Origin: Acidaminobacter sp.
GTDB taxonomy: Bacteria; Bacillota_A; Clostridia; Peptostreptococcales; Acidaminobacteraceae
Assembly (NCBI GenBank): GCA_009881125.1
Contig: WXFH01000052.1
Location: 103,634 to 167,633, forward strand
Direction of reading: 5' to 3'
DNA: 64,000 nucleotides
Positions 8,435 through 16,570 of the stretch are shown piece after piece (within the stretch, counting starts at the first letter, position 1; every line of letters starts with the position of its first letter). Below the pieces are notes generated by a model, which ran no database searches, was not told the DNA's origin, and worked only from the letters and a program-made list of their open reading frames with translations. Position numbers and translations under genes: made by a program.

Positions 8435-8776
8435 CTATTTGAATTCCCTGTCCAAAATCTCAGTAATCTGATCTTTTGTCTGGATACTAGCGGTTGCGGC
8501 GACAACTTTGCCGCTCTTATAATAGACCGTAAATGGCAGCCCTCTGAAGTTGCGGCATTCAGGGAGCGTTTTGATAATTTTGGCTTCCGGCGAATCAAAT
8601 TCCATATCTCTGAACTCTACATTAGGATACTTGCCTTCTAGACTTTCCATAGCACCGTAGACCGGAATACACATAGGACCCATGCGTCCGCAGCAGACCA
8701 TGACATTTTCATTTTCGTTAATTGTATCCTCCAGCTCTTTGGCTGTCACAAGATGTTTAAGATTGGTATCCAGCAT
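8435..8776 (-). CDS. Thioredoxin-fold protein with non-standard active site
   Basis: A 113-residue protein starting MLDTNLKHLVTAKELED, with AAGGAGCGG as ribosome binding site. A longer frame from 8815 exists but lacks one and overlaps ftsX. The thioredoxin fold is suggested by the beta strand 'VMVCC', the active-site-like 'GPMCIPVY' (residues 33-40), 'GKYPNVEFRDMEFD' and the cis-proline motif 'RGLPFTVYYKSGKVV' (Pro81). The classical WCGPC is replaced: Cys36 would be the nucleophile, and the resolving cysteine position is Val39. Cys28, Cys29 and Cys74 are other candidates for disulfides or metal binding. It is the last gene of the ftsEX operon; whether that placement is functional is unknown. 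Confidence 0.72.
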   Translation of the reverse strand: MLDTNLKHLVTAKELEDTINENENVMVCCGRMGPMCIPVYGAMESLEGKYPNVEFRDMEFDSPEAKIIKTLPECRNFRGLPFTVYYKSGKVVAATASIQTKDQITEILDREFK

Positions 8777-8798
8777 TATTGTCCGCTCCTTTCTTATT

Positions 8799-9707
8799 TT
8801 ACACCCGCATCCCATGATTTCGAATCATGCTGAGGCCAAGCAGGCTTGCGGCCAGGCCAAGGACAAAGCTCGCCGCCACCGCGCCCCACAAAGTCACAGA
8901 AATCATACGGTCGGCATTAACAGGCGGCAGGAAGGTAATGACCTCGGCCAGATCTGCACTGACGACCGTCACAAACCACAAAAAGAGTCCGGCTGCCAGG
9001 AGTCCTGCCAAGGTGGTCAACAATACGCCGCCCATGACATAGGGCTGATAGATAAATCCATTTGGGGCGCCCAGCAGTTTCAGCGTCATAATCTGCTCGC
9101 GGTTGGAATGCACCCCTTCGCGAATGATGTGGGAGGTGACCATTAAGGTGGCCAGTCCCACGGCTAAGGCTACAAAAATCCCAACCCCGGAAACGACGCC
9201 CGCAATGGAGGCTACCTTTTCCAGCACTGTCTGATTGTCCCGGACATAGACCACACCGTCGAGGCTTTTGATCTCGGCAATCACTTCAGTCAGCTTGCTC
9301 AGATCGATGCCCACTTCCAAATAAGGTTCGAAGGGGTTCTCGTCAAACTGGGTCAGAACTGCTGCGTCCTGCCCTAAAATGACGGACATTTGCGTGTAGG
9401 CGTCTTCTGCGCTGATGGGGAGTGTGGTCAGGGTGCCATCGGCAGACTCAATCTCTGAGATCAGGTCGGACAAATCCAGGTCGCCGCTTTCAACCCGGGC
9501 CGCGTCATAATAAACGCTGATCTCCGCCTCGTTCTCAAGGGCCTGAACCAGGCTGGTACTGATCTGCCAGCTGCTCATAGCCAAAATAGCCACGAAAAAG
9601 ATCAGGGTCAGACTGATGAGGGACAGGAGACTGGAAATGCCGTTCAGCCTTAAGATAGTTTTAACTTCCTGGAAGACGTAGCCCAGGTTGCTCAGCAGTT
9701 TAGACAT
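8799..9707 (-). CDS. ftsX: Cell division protein FtsX (ABC-type permease)
   Basis: A protein of about 302 residues with one N-terminal transmembrane segment, an extracellular loop domain (residues ~45-165) and three C-terminal membrane segments, the FtsX/MacB layout. The sequence 'NLGYVFQEVKTILRLNGISSLLSLISLTL' region at the start is typical of Gram-positive FtsX. With FtsE it forms a complex that activates peptidoglycan hydrolases during division or sporulation. The ATG at 9707 is preferred over a GTG at 9713. The gene overlaps ftsE by a few bases. Confidence 0.92.
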   Translation of the reverse strand: MSKLLSNLGYVFQEVKTILRLNGISSLLSLISLTLIFFVAILAMSSWQISTSLVQALENEAEISVYYDAARVESGDLDLSDLISEIESADGTLTTLPISAEDAYTQMSVILGQDAAVLTQFDENPFEPYLEVGIDLSKLTEVIAEIKSLDGVVYVRDNQTVLEKVASIAGVVSGVGIFVALAVGLATLMVTSHIIREGVHSNREQIMTLKLLGAPNGFIYQPYVMGGVLLTTLAGLLAAGLFLWFVTVVSADLAEVITFLPPVNADRMISVTLWGAVAASFVLGLAASLLGLSMIRNHGMRV

Positions 9708-10377
9708 CTGCACCCCGCCTTTCTGCGGTCATCTGCCCCGCTTCCATGATCAGGTGCAGGAGCGGTTGACCCGTGGTCATCAGATGCGTCGCATGGGTCG
9801 TTATGACCACCGTGGTCTCAGGAGAACGGAAGGACTCCAGGAGACGCAGGATGTGGATCGCGTTGTCTTTGTCCAGGTTGCCGGTGGGTTCATCTGCAAC
9901 AATCAGAATGGGGTTCCGGGCGACAGCCCTGGCAATGCTCACGCGTTGACACTCGCCCCAGGACAGGTTGCTGATAGGATGATGGCGCTTATGGTCCAGG
10001 CCCACTCTGTGAATGCTTTCCTCCGCCCTGACCTTCCTGTCATGAGGCTTGATATCCAAAAAACGCATGCCCAGCAGGACGTTGTCCAGAACGGTCCGGC
10101 CTTCTAAAAGTCGGAAATCCTGGAAGACGGGTCCGACCTGCTTTCGCATCTTTCTAATGGCACTTTCGTGGTGTGGCGACATAGGCTGGCCCAAAACCTC
10201 CAAGTTGCCGGAGGAGGTGAATTCAATGCCCATCAGCAGTTTTAACAGGCTGGTCTTGCCCGAGCCGCTGGGACCGGTAATATAGACCAGCTCACCTTTT
10301 GGAATGTGAAGATCGAAGGTTTTCAGGGCCTGTGTCCCGTCGCGGTAGGTCAGACTTGCTTTTTCGGCATGAATCAT
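9700..10377 (-). CDS. ftsE: Cell division ATP-binding protein FtsE
   Basis: A 225-residue ABC ATPase with Walker A GPSGSGKT (35-42), Q-loop 'VFQDFRLLEGRTVLDNV', Walker B ILIVADEP (157-164) followed by TGNLD, and a switch histidine in ITTHATH. The signature is LSWGECQRV (138-146) where FtsE normally has LSGGEQQRV: Trp replaces the second Gly and Cys replaces a Gln. AGGAGGTGTCCC precedes the ATG. It lies 10 nt after the coiled-coil gene and overlaps ftsX, so the three form one operon. Confidence 0.93.
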   Translation of the reverse strand: MIHAEKASLTYRDGTQALKTFDLHIPKGELVYITGPSGSGKTSLLKLLMGIEFTSSGNLEVLGQPMSPHHESAIRKMRKQVGPVFQDFRLLEGRTVLDNVLLGMRFLDIKPHDRKVRAEESIHRVGLDHKRHHPISNLSWGECQRVSIARAVARNPILIVADEPTGNLDKDNAIHILRLLESFRSPETTVVITTHATHLMTTGQPLLHLIMEAGQMTAERRGADV

Positions 10378-10387
10378 GGGACACCTC

Positions 10388-11581
10388 CTAAAAAAGTTTA
10401 ATGTCTATGGTGAGCGCAATCGCCCCATCCTCATGGGTGATCCGGCGCAGTGTGCTTTTGCCCAGGGTGCCTGATAAGTCAAAGGTCAAGGTGCCCCTTG
10501 AAACCAGATCCTCCAGGGCGGCTTTGCTCATTGAAACGCCTTGGAAAGAGCCGCTTTCGACTTTGAATGCCAGCTGGCGCTCTTCCACAATCTCGAAATA
10601 CCCCTGAAGCTCAGCCTTTTCCTTGACAAAGGTCATGAGGACACCTTTTTTTGTGAAGTCAAAGCGAAGCTCGGGCAGGTCTTGCCGGCTGCTGAGCGCT
10701 GTGTTGAATTTGTCATCCGTGATCCGCCCTTGAACCCCGCTTGGAGAAAACTCAAGCTCAATCGTCCCAGTAGGAACATCCCCTGACTCCAGCATTTCTG
10801 ACAGAGCGGTGACTGACTCGGTGAAGACGGGTTTGAAGGCGGACCAGCTTTGATCCAGTTTCTTGAGGTTCGCCTCATAAAAAGCCCGGTCTGAGGCCAG
10901 GGCCTGCAGCTGGGATTCGAGGGCGGTTCGTGCTTCAACCAAGCTTCGCAGGGTCTCTGCCAGCTCCGCTTCTTTTGCCTTTTGCGCCGCAAAGAGCAAT
11001 GAAAGTGCCGCCTTTTCTTCTTCCAGCCTGAGGCGCGCTGCCTGGGTCTCCTGCATCAGGGTATCTGTCTTGCGGGACAATTCCCTGAGCAGATTTAACC
11101 GCCTGAGCAGATCCTTGAGACTTGTGGCGTTGAGAACAACTTCGAGGTTGGAGGCAGCACCCGCCCGCTGCTGGGATTTCAGGATCTCCCCCAGTGTGTC
11201 TCTGACAGCGTCATAAGCCTTGGCGCTTTCGTTGATCTGAAACTGCTTTTCTTCAATTTGACCGCCAAGAGCGCTGATGTCGTTTTGGATGACGGCCATT
11301 TCAGCCTCCAGCTGATCAATACGCGAAGCGGTCTCGAAGAGCTCAGACAACAGGACGAGTTCCTCGGCATTCAGGTTTTCAATGGCTTCAAGGGTTTCCT
11401 GAGCAACAGGGGCATGGGGCTGTGAAGTGGCTTTGGGTGGGGCCTGAGTGGCGAAGACCATCGGCAGAGCACCAAAAAAAGCTGTGGAGGCGGTGACCGT
11501 CAGGAGGATCCAAAGAGCGGCCTTCCCTACTCGGGACTTTGATTTAGCTGTGATCTGTTCATTCGAAATGCGGTCCTTCAT
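10388..11581 (-). CDS. Secreted or membrane-anchored coiled-coil protein, putative FtsEX partner without hydrolase domain
   Basis: A 397-residue protein. Residues ~20-45 form a hydrophobic signal or anchor segment (ALWILLTVTASTAFFGALPM). Residues ~60-250 are heptad-rich coiled coil interrupted by 'LEVVLNATSLKDLLRRLNLL', a pattern seen in the coiled-coil parts of PcsB and EnvC, the extracellular partners of FtsX. The C-terminal ~130 residues are beta-rich ('TGTIELEFSPSGVQGRITDDKF') and contain no NlpC/P60, CHAP or M23 catalytic motif. The gene heads the ftsEX operon, so a role as FtsX-dependent adaptor that recruits a separate hydrolase is a reasonable inference. Confidence 0.7.
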   Translation of the reverse strand: MKDRISNEQITAKSKSRVGKAALWILLTVTASTAFFGALPMVFATQAPPKATSQPHAPVAQETLEAIENLNAEELVLLSELFETASRIDQLEAEMAVIQNDISALGGQIEEKQFQINESAKAYDAVRDTLGEILKSQQRAGAASNLEVVLNATSLKDLLRRLNLLRELSRKTDTLMQETQAARLRLEEEKAALSLLFAAQKAKEAELAETLRSLVEARTALESQLQALASDRAFYEANLKKLDQSWSAFKPVFTESVTALSEMLESGDVPTGTIELEFSPSGVQGRITDDKFNTALSSRQDLPELRFDFTKKGVLMTFVKEKAELQGYFEIVEERQLAFKVESGSFQGVSMSKAALEDLVSRGTLTFDLSGTLGKSTLRRITHEDGAIALTIDIKLF

Positions 11582-11626
11582 GCACTCACCTGCCTATATC
11601 ATTCGTAATAGGTGCTCAATTGGAAA

Positions 11627-11692
11627 AGGGTGCCCATTTAAGAGAAATCTTTAAGAGGTTACTGGCAGCTGACGATTCTCTGAGGGCACCCT
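11627..11692 (-). terminator. Nested hairpin between membrane-protein gene and ftsEX operon
   Basis: AGGGTGCCC (11627-11635) and GGGCACCCT (11684-11692) form a perfect outer 9-bp stem. The 48-nt loop can form an inner stem (AGAGAATC with GATTTCTCT, one bulge). On the minus strand the outer stem is followed by TTTTCC. It probably terminates or attenuates transcription from the 154-residue membrane-protein gene. Confidence 0.5.
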
Positions 11693-11699
11693 CATTAAG

Positions 11700-12164
11700 T
11701 TATTTCAACCCGCCCAGCACCTGTTTAACCAGGCTGACCGGAAACGCGCTGCGTTCCCAAAGAACTTTAAGGGCGTACAGGCCCTGTAGGGCACCCACGC
11801 AGAACATTATGACGTGAAGGGGCACAATCATTCGAAGCATCAGGCACTGAACGACAATCCAGATGATCAGGCCTGCGCCCAGGATGCCAGAGGCGTACCC
11901 GTGGATCAGAGCGCCTCGGTCCGGCTGCTTCCAGTGTAGTACAAGCCAAGAGGCTGCGGCCAGATTGCCGAGACCAAACAAGGTAAATAGAATGATCCCA
12001 GGGATGAGGAAGGTCTCAAAGGGACCTGTTTTGAGCAGTTCCACACTTGCGCCTCCCGGTGCGACAGGGTTGAGGATGGCACCAAGACCACCTGCGAAAG
12101 CACCCACGCCAACGAAAACATGGAGCAGCAGCATTAGACTCCGGATAAGCTTGACGACGTTCAT
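11700..12164 (-). CDS. Small four-helix membrane protein of unknown function
   Basis: A 154-residue protein with four predicted membrane segments (around residues 8-30, 46-68, 82-105 and 108-130), including glycine-rich 'HVFVGVGAFAGGLGA'. The ATG at 12164 has AAGGAG at about 9-nt spacing; an upstream ATG at 12182 overlaps that site and is unlikely. No motif identifies a substrate or enzyme activity. It is followed by a nested hairpin and then the ftsEX operon, so it is probably transcribed separately. Confidence 0.65.
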   Translation of the reverse strand: MNVVKLIRSLMLLLHVFVGVGAFAGGLGAILNPVAPGGASVELLKTGPFETFLIPGIILFTLFGLGNLAAASWLVLHWKQPDRGALIHGYASGILGAGLIIWIVVQCLMLRMIVPLHVIMFCVGALQGLYALKVLWERSAFPVSLVKQVLGGLK

Positions 12165-12302
12165 GGCTCTTTTCTCCTTCATATGTAGGTTTTATGAAGC
12201 CAACTCACGGGTGCGGCCGGTATTCGGCGCTTATGAGAAACAGGATGTCCATTTGGCATACTTGTCCGTCAATGCTGTCGGTTACAGGTGAATCCTTACT
12301 GC

Positions 12303-12830
12303 CTAAAGTGTCAGTTCCCACCGTTCTTCAGTTTGAACCTTCCCCCAGATGTCGTGGGTCTCGATCTCGGTAATCTGAAAACCAAAATCCGTATAAAGGT
12401 GGCGCGCAGCATCCAGTTGGCTGACGGTCCAGAGAAATACTTTGTTGTAACCCGCCGCCTTTGTAAACTCCAGTGCAGCGCGCATCATGGTCCGGCCTAG
12501 TCCCAAGCCGCGGTATTCGGGCTCAATGAGATACCACCTGAGCTGAGCCTCTGTGTCGTCCACGCGGACAATGGCGATCATGCCGGCGCGTATACCTTCA
12601 GACCCTGTGCCTTTCCAGGCCTCAGCTACCCAAAGATTTTCCTTTTCAGGAATTGCCGTAGCGCCAAAATCGTAGACCGGTCCCTCCACGTAGGGGCGGA
12701 AAGTATCGTCAAAACCCTGTTCCTCCGCATAGAGCCTGTCATGGCGGTCTATGACCCAATCGAGGTCACTTTTTTGGAACTGTCTGAGTGTAAAACTGAT
12801 AGGTCCTTGATCAGCTGTAGGATGGGTCAT
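12303..12830 (-). CDS. GNAT-family N-acetyltransferase
   Basis: A 175-residue acyltransferase with the GNAT acetyl-CoA site 'LIEPEYRGLGLGRTMMRAAL' (R/Q-x-x-G-x-G/A motif, around residues 105-125) and a C-terminal 'ARHLYTDFGFQITEIE'. The N-terminal 'DLDWVIDRHDRLYAEEQGFD' resembles the acetyltransferase half of MarR-GNAT fusions, but no MarR part is present. The ATG at 12830 has GGAGG at 8-nt spacing; a longer frame from 12863 lacks a site and overlaps the upstream gene. It lies 19 nt after the nitrilase-family gene and is co-transcribed with it. The acceptor substrate is unknown. Confidence 0.82.
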   Translation of the reverse strand: MTHPTADQGPISFTLRQFQKSDLDWVIDRHDRLYAEEQGFDDTFRPYVEGPVYDFGATAIPEKENLWVAEAWKGTGSEGIRAGMIAIVRVDDTEAQLRWYLIEPEYRGLGLGRTMMRAALEFTKAAGYNKVFLWTVSQLDAARHLYTDFGFQITEIETHDIWGKVQTEERWELTL

Positions 12831-12849
12831 TTGGATCGCCTCCATGGCA

Positions 12850-13617
12850 TTATTGTTCTTCAAGGGTAACTATTTCGAAGTCTTTTGAAACCAGCCTCTG
12901 GGCGTCAAAGTCCCATTCGAAAATCAGCGCTTCGGAGCGCTGGGTTTTGTGGGTCAGAAGACGCTCACCCCGGTGGATCACCAGGCTCTGGGCCTCCCAA
13001 AATTTCACGGTTTTGTCCTCTCCTGTCCGGTTGCACACAAACACCGGCAGTCCCGTCTCCCTGGAGCGCTGCTCCCACTCGCCCTCAGGTCCGTAGTGCC
13101 CGGGTCCCCAGGCACTTGGCGCCACCAGCACCTGCACCCCCTGAGCGAGGTGCCCGTCCGCGACTTTATTGGTGTAAGCGTCCGCACAGATCATGATGCC
13201 CACACGGATCTGGTTAATGACTACCGGCTTAATCTCCTCGCCAAAGCTCGACCAGCCGTCCGAGTGCACAATCATTTTCCTCTGGCTGCCGATGGTCCCT
13301 TGCCCACCACCCAGCACAAAGACAGTATTATAAAAAAGTCCATCTTCGCCTCGTTCCGGCTGACCAAGGAACAGATAAGCGCCTGCGTCACTCACGCGCC
13401 TTCCGAGCTCCAGAGTCCAGGCATCCGGCTGCGCCTCAATCCAGGCCGTACCTATCAAATGGGAAAACTGAAGCCCGCTGACAGCGGTTTCCGGGGTGAT
13501 GATCCATTTCGCGCCCGCCTTAAGGGCGGTATCAACGCCGCGCTCGATCAGGCGCCTGTTATGCTCCAGTTTGCCGGCAATGGCATTAAGGTGCAGCATC
13601 GCAATTTTAAGTGTCAT
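12850..13617 (-). CDS. Carbon-nitrogen hydrolase (nitrilase superfamily amidohydrolase)
   Basis: A 255-residue protein with the complete catalytic triad of the superfamily: Glu in 'ITPETAVSG' (around 42), Lys in 'SQRKMIVHSDGW' (around 114) and Cys in 'IMICADAYT' (around 144). Such enzymes hydrolyse amides or nitriles; the substrate is not evident. The ATG at 13617 is preferred because GGAGG lies about 10 nt upstream, although an ATG at 13644 is in frame. The gene follows the 53-residue zinc-ribbon gene closely and precedes a GNAT gene, so the three form a small operon. Confidence 0.85.
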   Translation of the reverse strand: MTLKIAMLHLNAIAGKLEHNRRLIERGVDTALKAGAKWIITPETAVSGLQFSHLIGTAWIEAQPDAWTLELGRRVSDAGAYLFLGQPERGEDGLFYNTVFVLGGGQGTIGSQRKMIVHSDGWSSFGEEIKPVVINQIRVGIMICADAYTNKVADGHLAQGVQVLVAPSAWGPGHYGPEGEWEQRSRETGLPVFVCNRTGEDKTVKFWEAQSLVIHRGERLLTHKTQRSEALIFEWDFDAQRLVSKDFEIVTLEEQ

Positions 13618-13645
13618 CAAGATGGGTTCCTCCGGCGTCGTCATG

Positions 13646-13807
13646 TTAAGGCTTCAGCTTCTGAAGCGTTGTCTCAGTGCAGACTTCTTTGGTCTCCAGG
13701 TTGATATGCGTCATCTCCAGGGTTTCCTCAGGAGAAAAGTCCATCCAGTACTCCGGCACTTGATAAACAAAGCCGCAAAGCGGGCATTTGTAATAGGTGA
13801 GCTCCAA
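13646..13807 (-). CDS. 53-residue protein with N-terminal zinc-ribbon half motif
   Basis: The frame uses a TTG start at 13807 with GGAGG at 8-nt spacing and ends in TAA at 13646, immediately before the nitrilase-family gene. The product begins (M)ELTYYKCPLCGFVYQVPEY and contains one CPLCGF knuckle (Cys7, Cys10) and a later Cys near residue 42. A single knuckle suggests metal binding as a dimer or a partial ribbon. Its position at the head of the nitrilase-GNAT operon and the well-placed ribosome binding site support a real gene. Function unknown. Confidence 0.6.
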   Translation of the reverse strand: MELTYYKCPLCGFVYQVPEYWMDFSPEETLEMTHINLETKEVCTETTLQKLKP

Positions 13808-13871
13808 GGTATCGACCTCCTTGTCAGTGTGAATACGTATGGATTATTATAGCATATTTGGAGAAAGGAAA

Positions 13872-13893
13872 CGACACCCCCGTGGGGGTGTCG
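13872..13893 (-). terminator. Terminator at the end of the aconitase-X operon
   Basis: CGACACCCCC (13872-13881) and GGGGGTGTCG (13884-13893) form a compact GC-rich hairpin; the minus strand continues TTTCCTTT. It lies downstream of the HisC-like gene and upstream of the zinc-ribbon gene. Confidence 0.75.
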
Positions 13894-13949
13894 CTGGGTT
13901 TTGAATCTTAGCAGGATAGAGGTATCCAAAAAGTATGCAAGCTTAATAT

Positions 13950-15035
13950 TTACTTCTTCATCCATCGATCCATTGAATTGATCACTGCGGTCATAGCTTC
14001 ATCTGAGCCAGTGGAAATCCTTCCCCAATTGTCATATCCCCAGACCGTGCCAGGTGTTATAAAGATCCCATCCTTAGAAAAATGTTGGATTACCTCCAAA
14101 ACAGGTCGATCAAAATTTACAAATACAAAATTGGCGAAGGATGGCACATATTCGAGTCCATTAGAATCAAAATAATCGTACAGCCTTTTCAATGATCTTT
14201 TGTTTTGCTGTATGCTTTTCTGAACATGTCTAGGATCTTGAAGCGCCGCTAGAGCAGCCGCTTGAGCCAATATATTAACATTAAACACAAGCTTGACTTT
14301 AAGTAAAGCCTCTATAATTTTTTCAGAAGACACAGCATATCCAACTCTCATACCTGCAAGACCTGATGATTTAGAAAATGTTCTTAGCACAATCAGATTA
14401 TCGTAATCCTTCAGGTAAGCAATGCCATCCGGATACTCCAGACAGTCTGCTGCATAATCGTAATAGGCTTCATCAAGCAGAATGACTATATCTTTTGGTA
14501 CCTGTCCAAGTAATTCAATTAATTTTTCCCTACGAATAATTGTACCGGTAGGGTTATTAGGGGAAGTCAAAAAAATTAATTTGGTTTTTGAGGTTATTGC
14601 TTCCAGTATTCTCTGGGGTTCGAAATCAAAAGACTCAAAACGAACTTCTTTGAGAATCCCATTCATGAGTTGGACATTATTTCTATAGAGTGTGAAATAG
14701 GGAACACTGGCAATAGCTTCATCCCCTGGATCAATTAAAATTTCTGTCACAAGTCTGATAATCTCGTCTCCGCCATTTCCGAGAAGGATTTGTGACGGCT
14801 TAGTACCCAACAGCCCAGATAGCGCAAGTCTAAGTCTGTCTGAACCTGCATCCGGATAAGTGCTGATCTGATCAATAATCGTAGCAATCGCTTTCATGGC
14901 TTCAGTTGATGGGCCCATGGGATTTTCGTTTGCATTCAATTTGTACACCTGATCTAAACCTAATTCTTTCTTTAGCTCCGAGATCGGTTTTCCAGCTTTG
15001 TAGGGGTCGAGTTGCTTTAAACAATTTCTAAACAA
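13950..15035 (-). CDS. Histidinol-phosphate-aminotransferase-like PLP enzyme (HisC family)
   Basis: A 361-residue aminotransferase with 'KLNANENPMGPS' near the start, 'GNGGDEIIRL', 'TSPNNPTGTI', 'ILLDEAYYDYA' and the PLP lysine in 'RTFSKSSGLAGMRVGY' (around residue 220). The fold and motifs are HisC-like. No other histidine gene is nearby; it is the last gene of the catabolic operon with aconitase-X and LarA homologues. It may therefore act on an amino or oxo acid of that pathway rather than in histidine synthesis. Translation starts at a TTG with GGGAGG at 8-nt spacing. A 154-nt gap separates it from larA, and a terminator follows. Confidence 0.85.
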   Translation of the reverse strand: MFRNCLKQLDPYKAGKPISELKKELGLDQVYKLNANENPMGPSTEAMKAIATIIDQISTYPDAGSDRLRLALSGLLGTKPSQILLGNGGDEIIRLVTEILIDPGDEAIASVPYFTLYRNNVQLMNGILKEVRFESFDFEPQRILEAITSKTKLIFLTSPNNPTGTIIRREKLIELLGQVPKDIVILLDEAYYDYAADCLEYPDGIAYLKDYDNLIVLRTFSKSSGLAGMRVGYAVSSEKIIEALLKVKLVFNVNILAQAAALAALQDPRHVQKSIQQNKRSLKRLYDYFDSNGLEYVPSFANFVFVNFDRPVLEVIQHFSKDGIFITPGTVWGYDNWGRISTGSDEAMTAVINSMDRWMKK

Positions 15036-15189
15036 GGATCAAACCTCCCTGAGCCGCAAGCCAGTACAGTGATTTTGAAATTTCTGTGCAAAAGAGGTTC
15101 ACCCTTTGGAGAATTTCAGGCAAAATCCATTTTAATAATGCACAGTTACTTTGGAAATGTACCGCTGGTCAGCACATGAATTCAAGCAT

Positions 15190-16494
15190 TTAACAAAATT
15201 CGCCCTCTCCCTGACCTTTTAATACCGGCAAGCAGTCCCCACCACGCGGCAGGATGCCAATGGTTGCGCCAGGATTCCGCTTTAGCAGCTGATCCACTGC
15301 TGACTGTACACTTTCCTCACGTTTGTAGCCCAATACCTCGACATCTTCATCACTCAGACCATGTGATACAACTAAAATCTGAGCTTTTTCTCGAGCTCTT
15401 GAATTACATACAGCAAGAACAGCTGAAATGAGATCAATCGATTTGTCATCAATTGGTGCAGACTTTGCTTTTTCGAGAATGTCATGATAACTCATACTCA
15501 ACCATTCAGAAAATTTGGGGTGATTGTGGGCAAGACCTTCATAGCAAGGGCTGGCAAAGACAATAGTTCCACCTGGCTTGACAGCAAAATAGGCTGAGGT
15601 AACCCCTTTCAAAGCTTGCCAAAAATCCAAATCTGCAGGGTAGGAGCTGACGACGACAATATCGGCAAGTTCTGGCATTTCAATAGAAAATGCATTTCTT
15701 GAAATTCTGGCACCTTCCCGATGGGCCTCAACAAAATCACCGCTGACAATTTCTATAACTTCGCCAAGATGATTCTTGACGGTGTTGATGATGAATTTCA
15801 ATCCCGCTTGTCTTGCGACCTGCTCCATTCCAAGCCTGCACGGATTGTCTACAACGCCAAGCGGGATCTCATCAAGCATTGCAGCCGAAATATGTGTTGC
15901 GGCAGTAGTAGGGTATCCACAAATGCCTGGTTGCAGAATCTTTGCTCCACCTGAAAATCCAGCATCTGAATGCGGAATTATATTTCCAATGCCAATTATG
16001 AAATCCACTTCATTGACTTTTTTGTTGACCTGAACAGGAATCTCAAATCCTTTTACGAAGACTGAAGGCATAGTGATCATGCTGCCTTCATCTTGGTAAT
16101 CATGCTGATGGATCTTGATTTTATCGAATAAATCCGGCCCAACTTTCTCCAGTATTTCTGCTTCCGTCATCATCCTGTGAGATCCAGGTGCCGTCAAAAT
16201 CTCAATCTGTTCGTACGTCAATCCGCACTCTAGAAGGTAATCGACTAAAACAGGCAGGATTTCCTTAACCGGCGTTGATCTAGTCGCATCCTCAATCAAT
16301 ATGAGGACGCGGTCTTTTGGTTTCACGCATGCCTTGAGCGGCTGGCAGCCAAAGGGATTCTCCAGACTTTTTCGAACTGCATCAGCTAGATGGGACTCCC
16401 CCTTTGTGTTCTTTAAATTGCCTTCAAATAAAAAATTTTCATTTGGAATTTCAAAAGTAATACTGTCTGGTCCATAGGGTATCTTCATTTGCAT
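15190..16494 (-). CDS. LarA-family nickel-pincer racemase homologue
   Basis: A 434-residue member of the lactate racemase family. The key residues known from Lactobacillus LarA are conserved with matching spacing: His in 'TAPGSHRMM' (H108 type), His in 'IPHSDAGFSGG' (H174 type), Lys ten residues later in 'GGAKILQPG' (K184, which carries the nickel pincer cofactor) and His sixteen residues further in 'TTAATH' (H200, nickel ligand). It should racemise or epimerise a 2-hydroxy acid. The larB, larC and larE genes for cofactor synthesis are not in the window. GGGAGG precedes the ATG by 10 nt. The operon context suggests it acts on the substrate or product of aconitase X. Confidence 0.85.
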   Translation of the reverse strand: MQMKIPYGPDSITFEIPNENFLFEGNLKNTKGESHLADAVRKSLENPFGCQPLKACVKPKDRVLILIEDATRSTPVKEILPVLVDYLLECGLTYEQIEILTAPGSHRMMTEAEILEKVGPDLFDKIKIHQHDYQDEGSMITMPSVFVKGFEIPVQVNKKVNEVDFIIGIGNIIPHSDAGFSGGAKILQPGICGYPTTAATHISAAMLDEIPLGVVDNPCRLGMEQVARQAGLKFIINTVKNHLGEVIEIVSGDFVEAHREGARISRNAFSIEMPELADIVVVSSYPADLDFWQALKGVTSAYFAVKPGGTIVFASPCYEGLAHNHPKFSEWLSMSYHDILEKAKSAPIDDKSIDLISAVLAVCNSRAREKAQILVVSHGLSDEDVEVLGYKREESVQSAVDQLLKRNPGATIGILPRGGDCLPVLKGQGEGEFC

Positions 16495-16570
16495 GAATTG
16501 AATGCCTCCCTCTAGTTCGGGTAATCAATTTAAGTATGGCAGTTTGAATTGAATTCTCGAACACTTATGG

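Noticed and set aside
10388..11581. Peptidoglycan hydrolase of the PcsB/EnvC type
   Set aside because: Only the coiled-coil part resembles these proteins; no CHAP, NlpC/P60 or M23 catalytic residues are visible.
12949..13704. 251-codon open frame on the plus strand opposite the nitrilase-family gene
   Set aside because: It is antisense to a gene with a full Glu-Lys-Cys triad, has no ribosome binding site and shows no recognisable protein motif.
13711..13965. 84-codon minus-strand frame overlapping the zinc-knuckle gene
   Set aside because: It crosses the terminator at 13872-13893 and overlaps the end of the HisC-like gene region, with no ribosome binding site.
13950..15035. Histidine biosynthesis gene
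   Set aside because: The fold is HisC-like, but no other his gene is nearby and it lies in a catabolic operon, so the pathway assignment was withheld.
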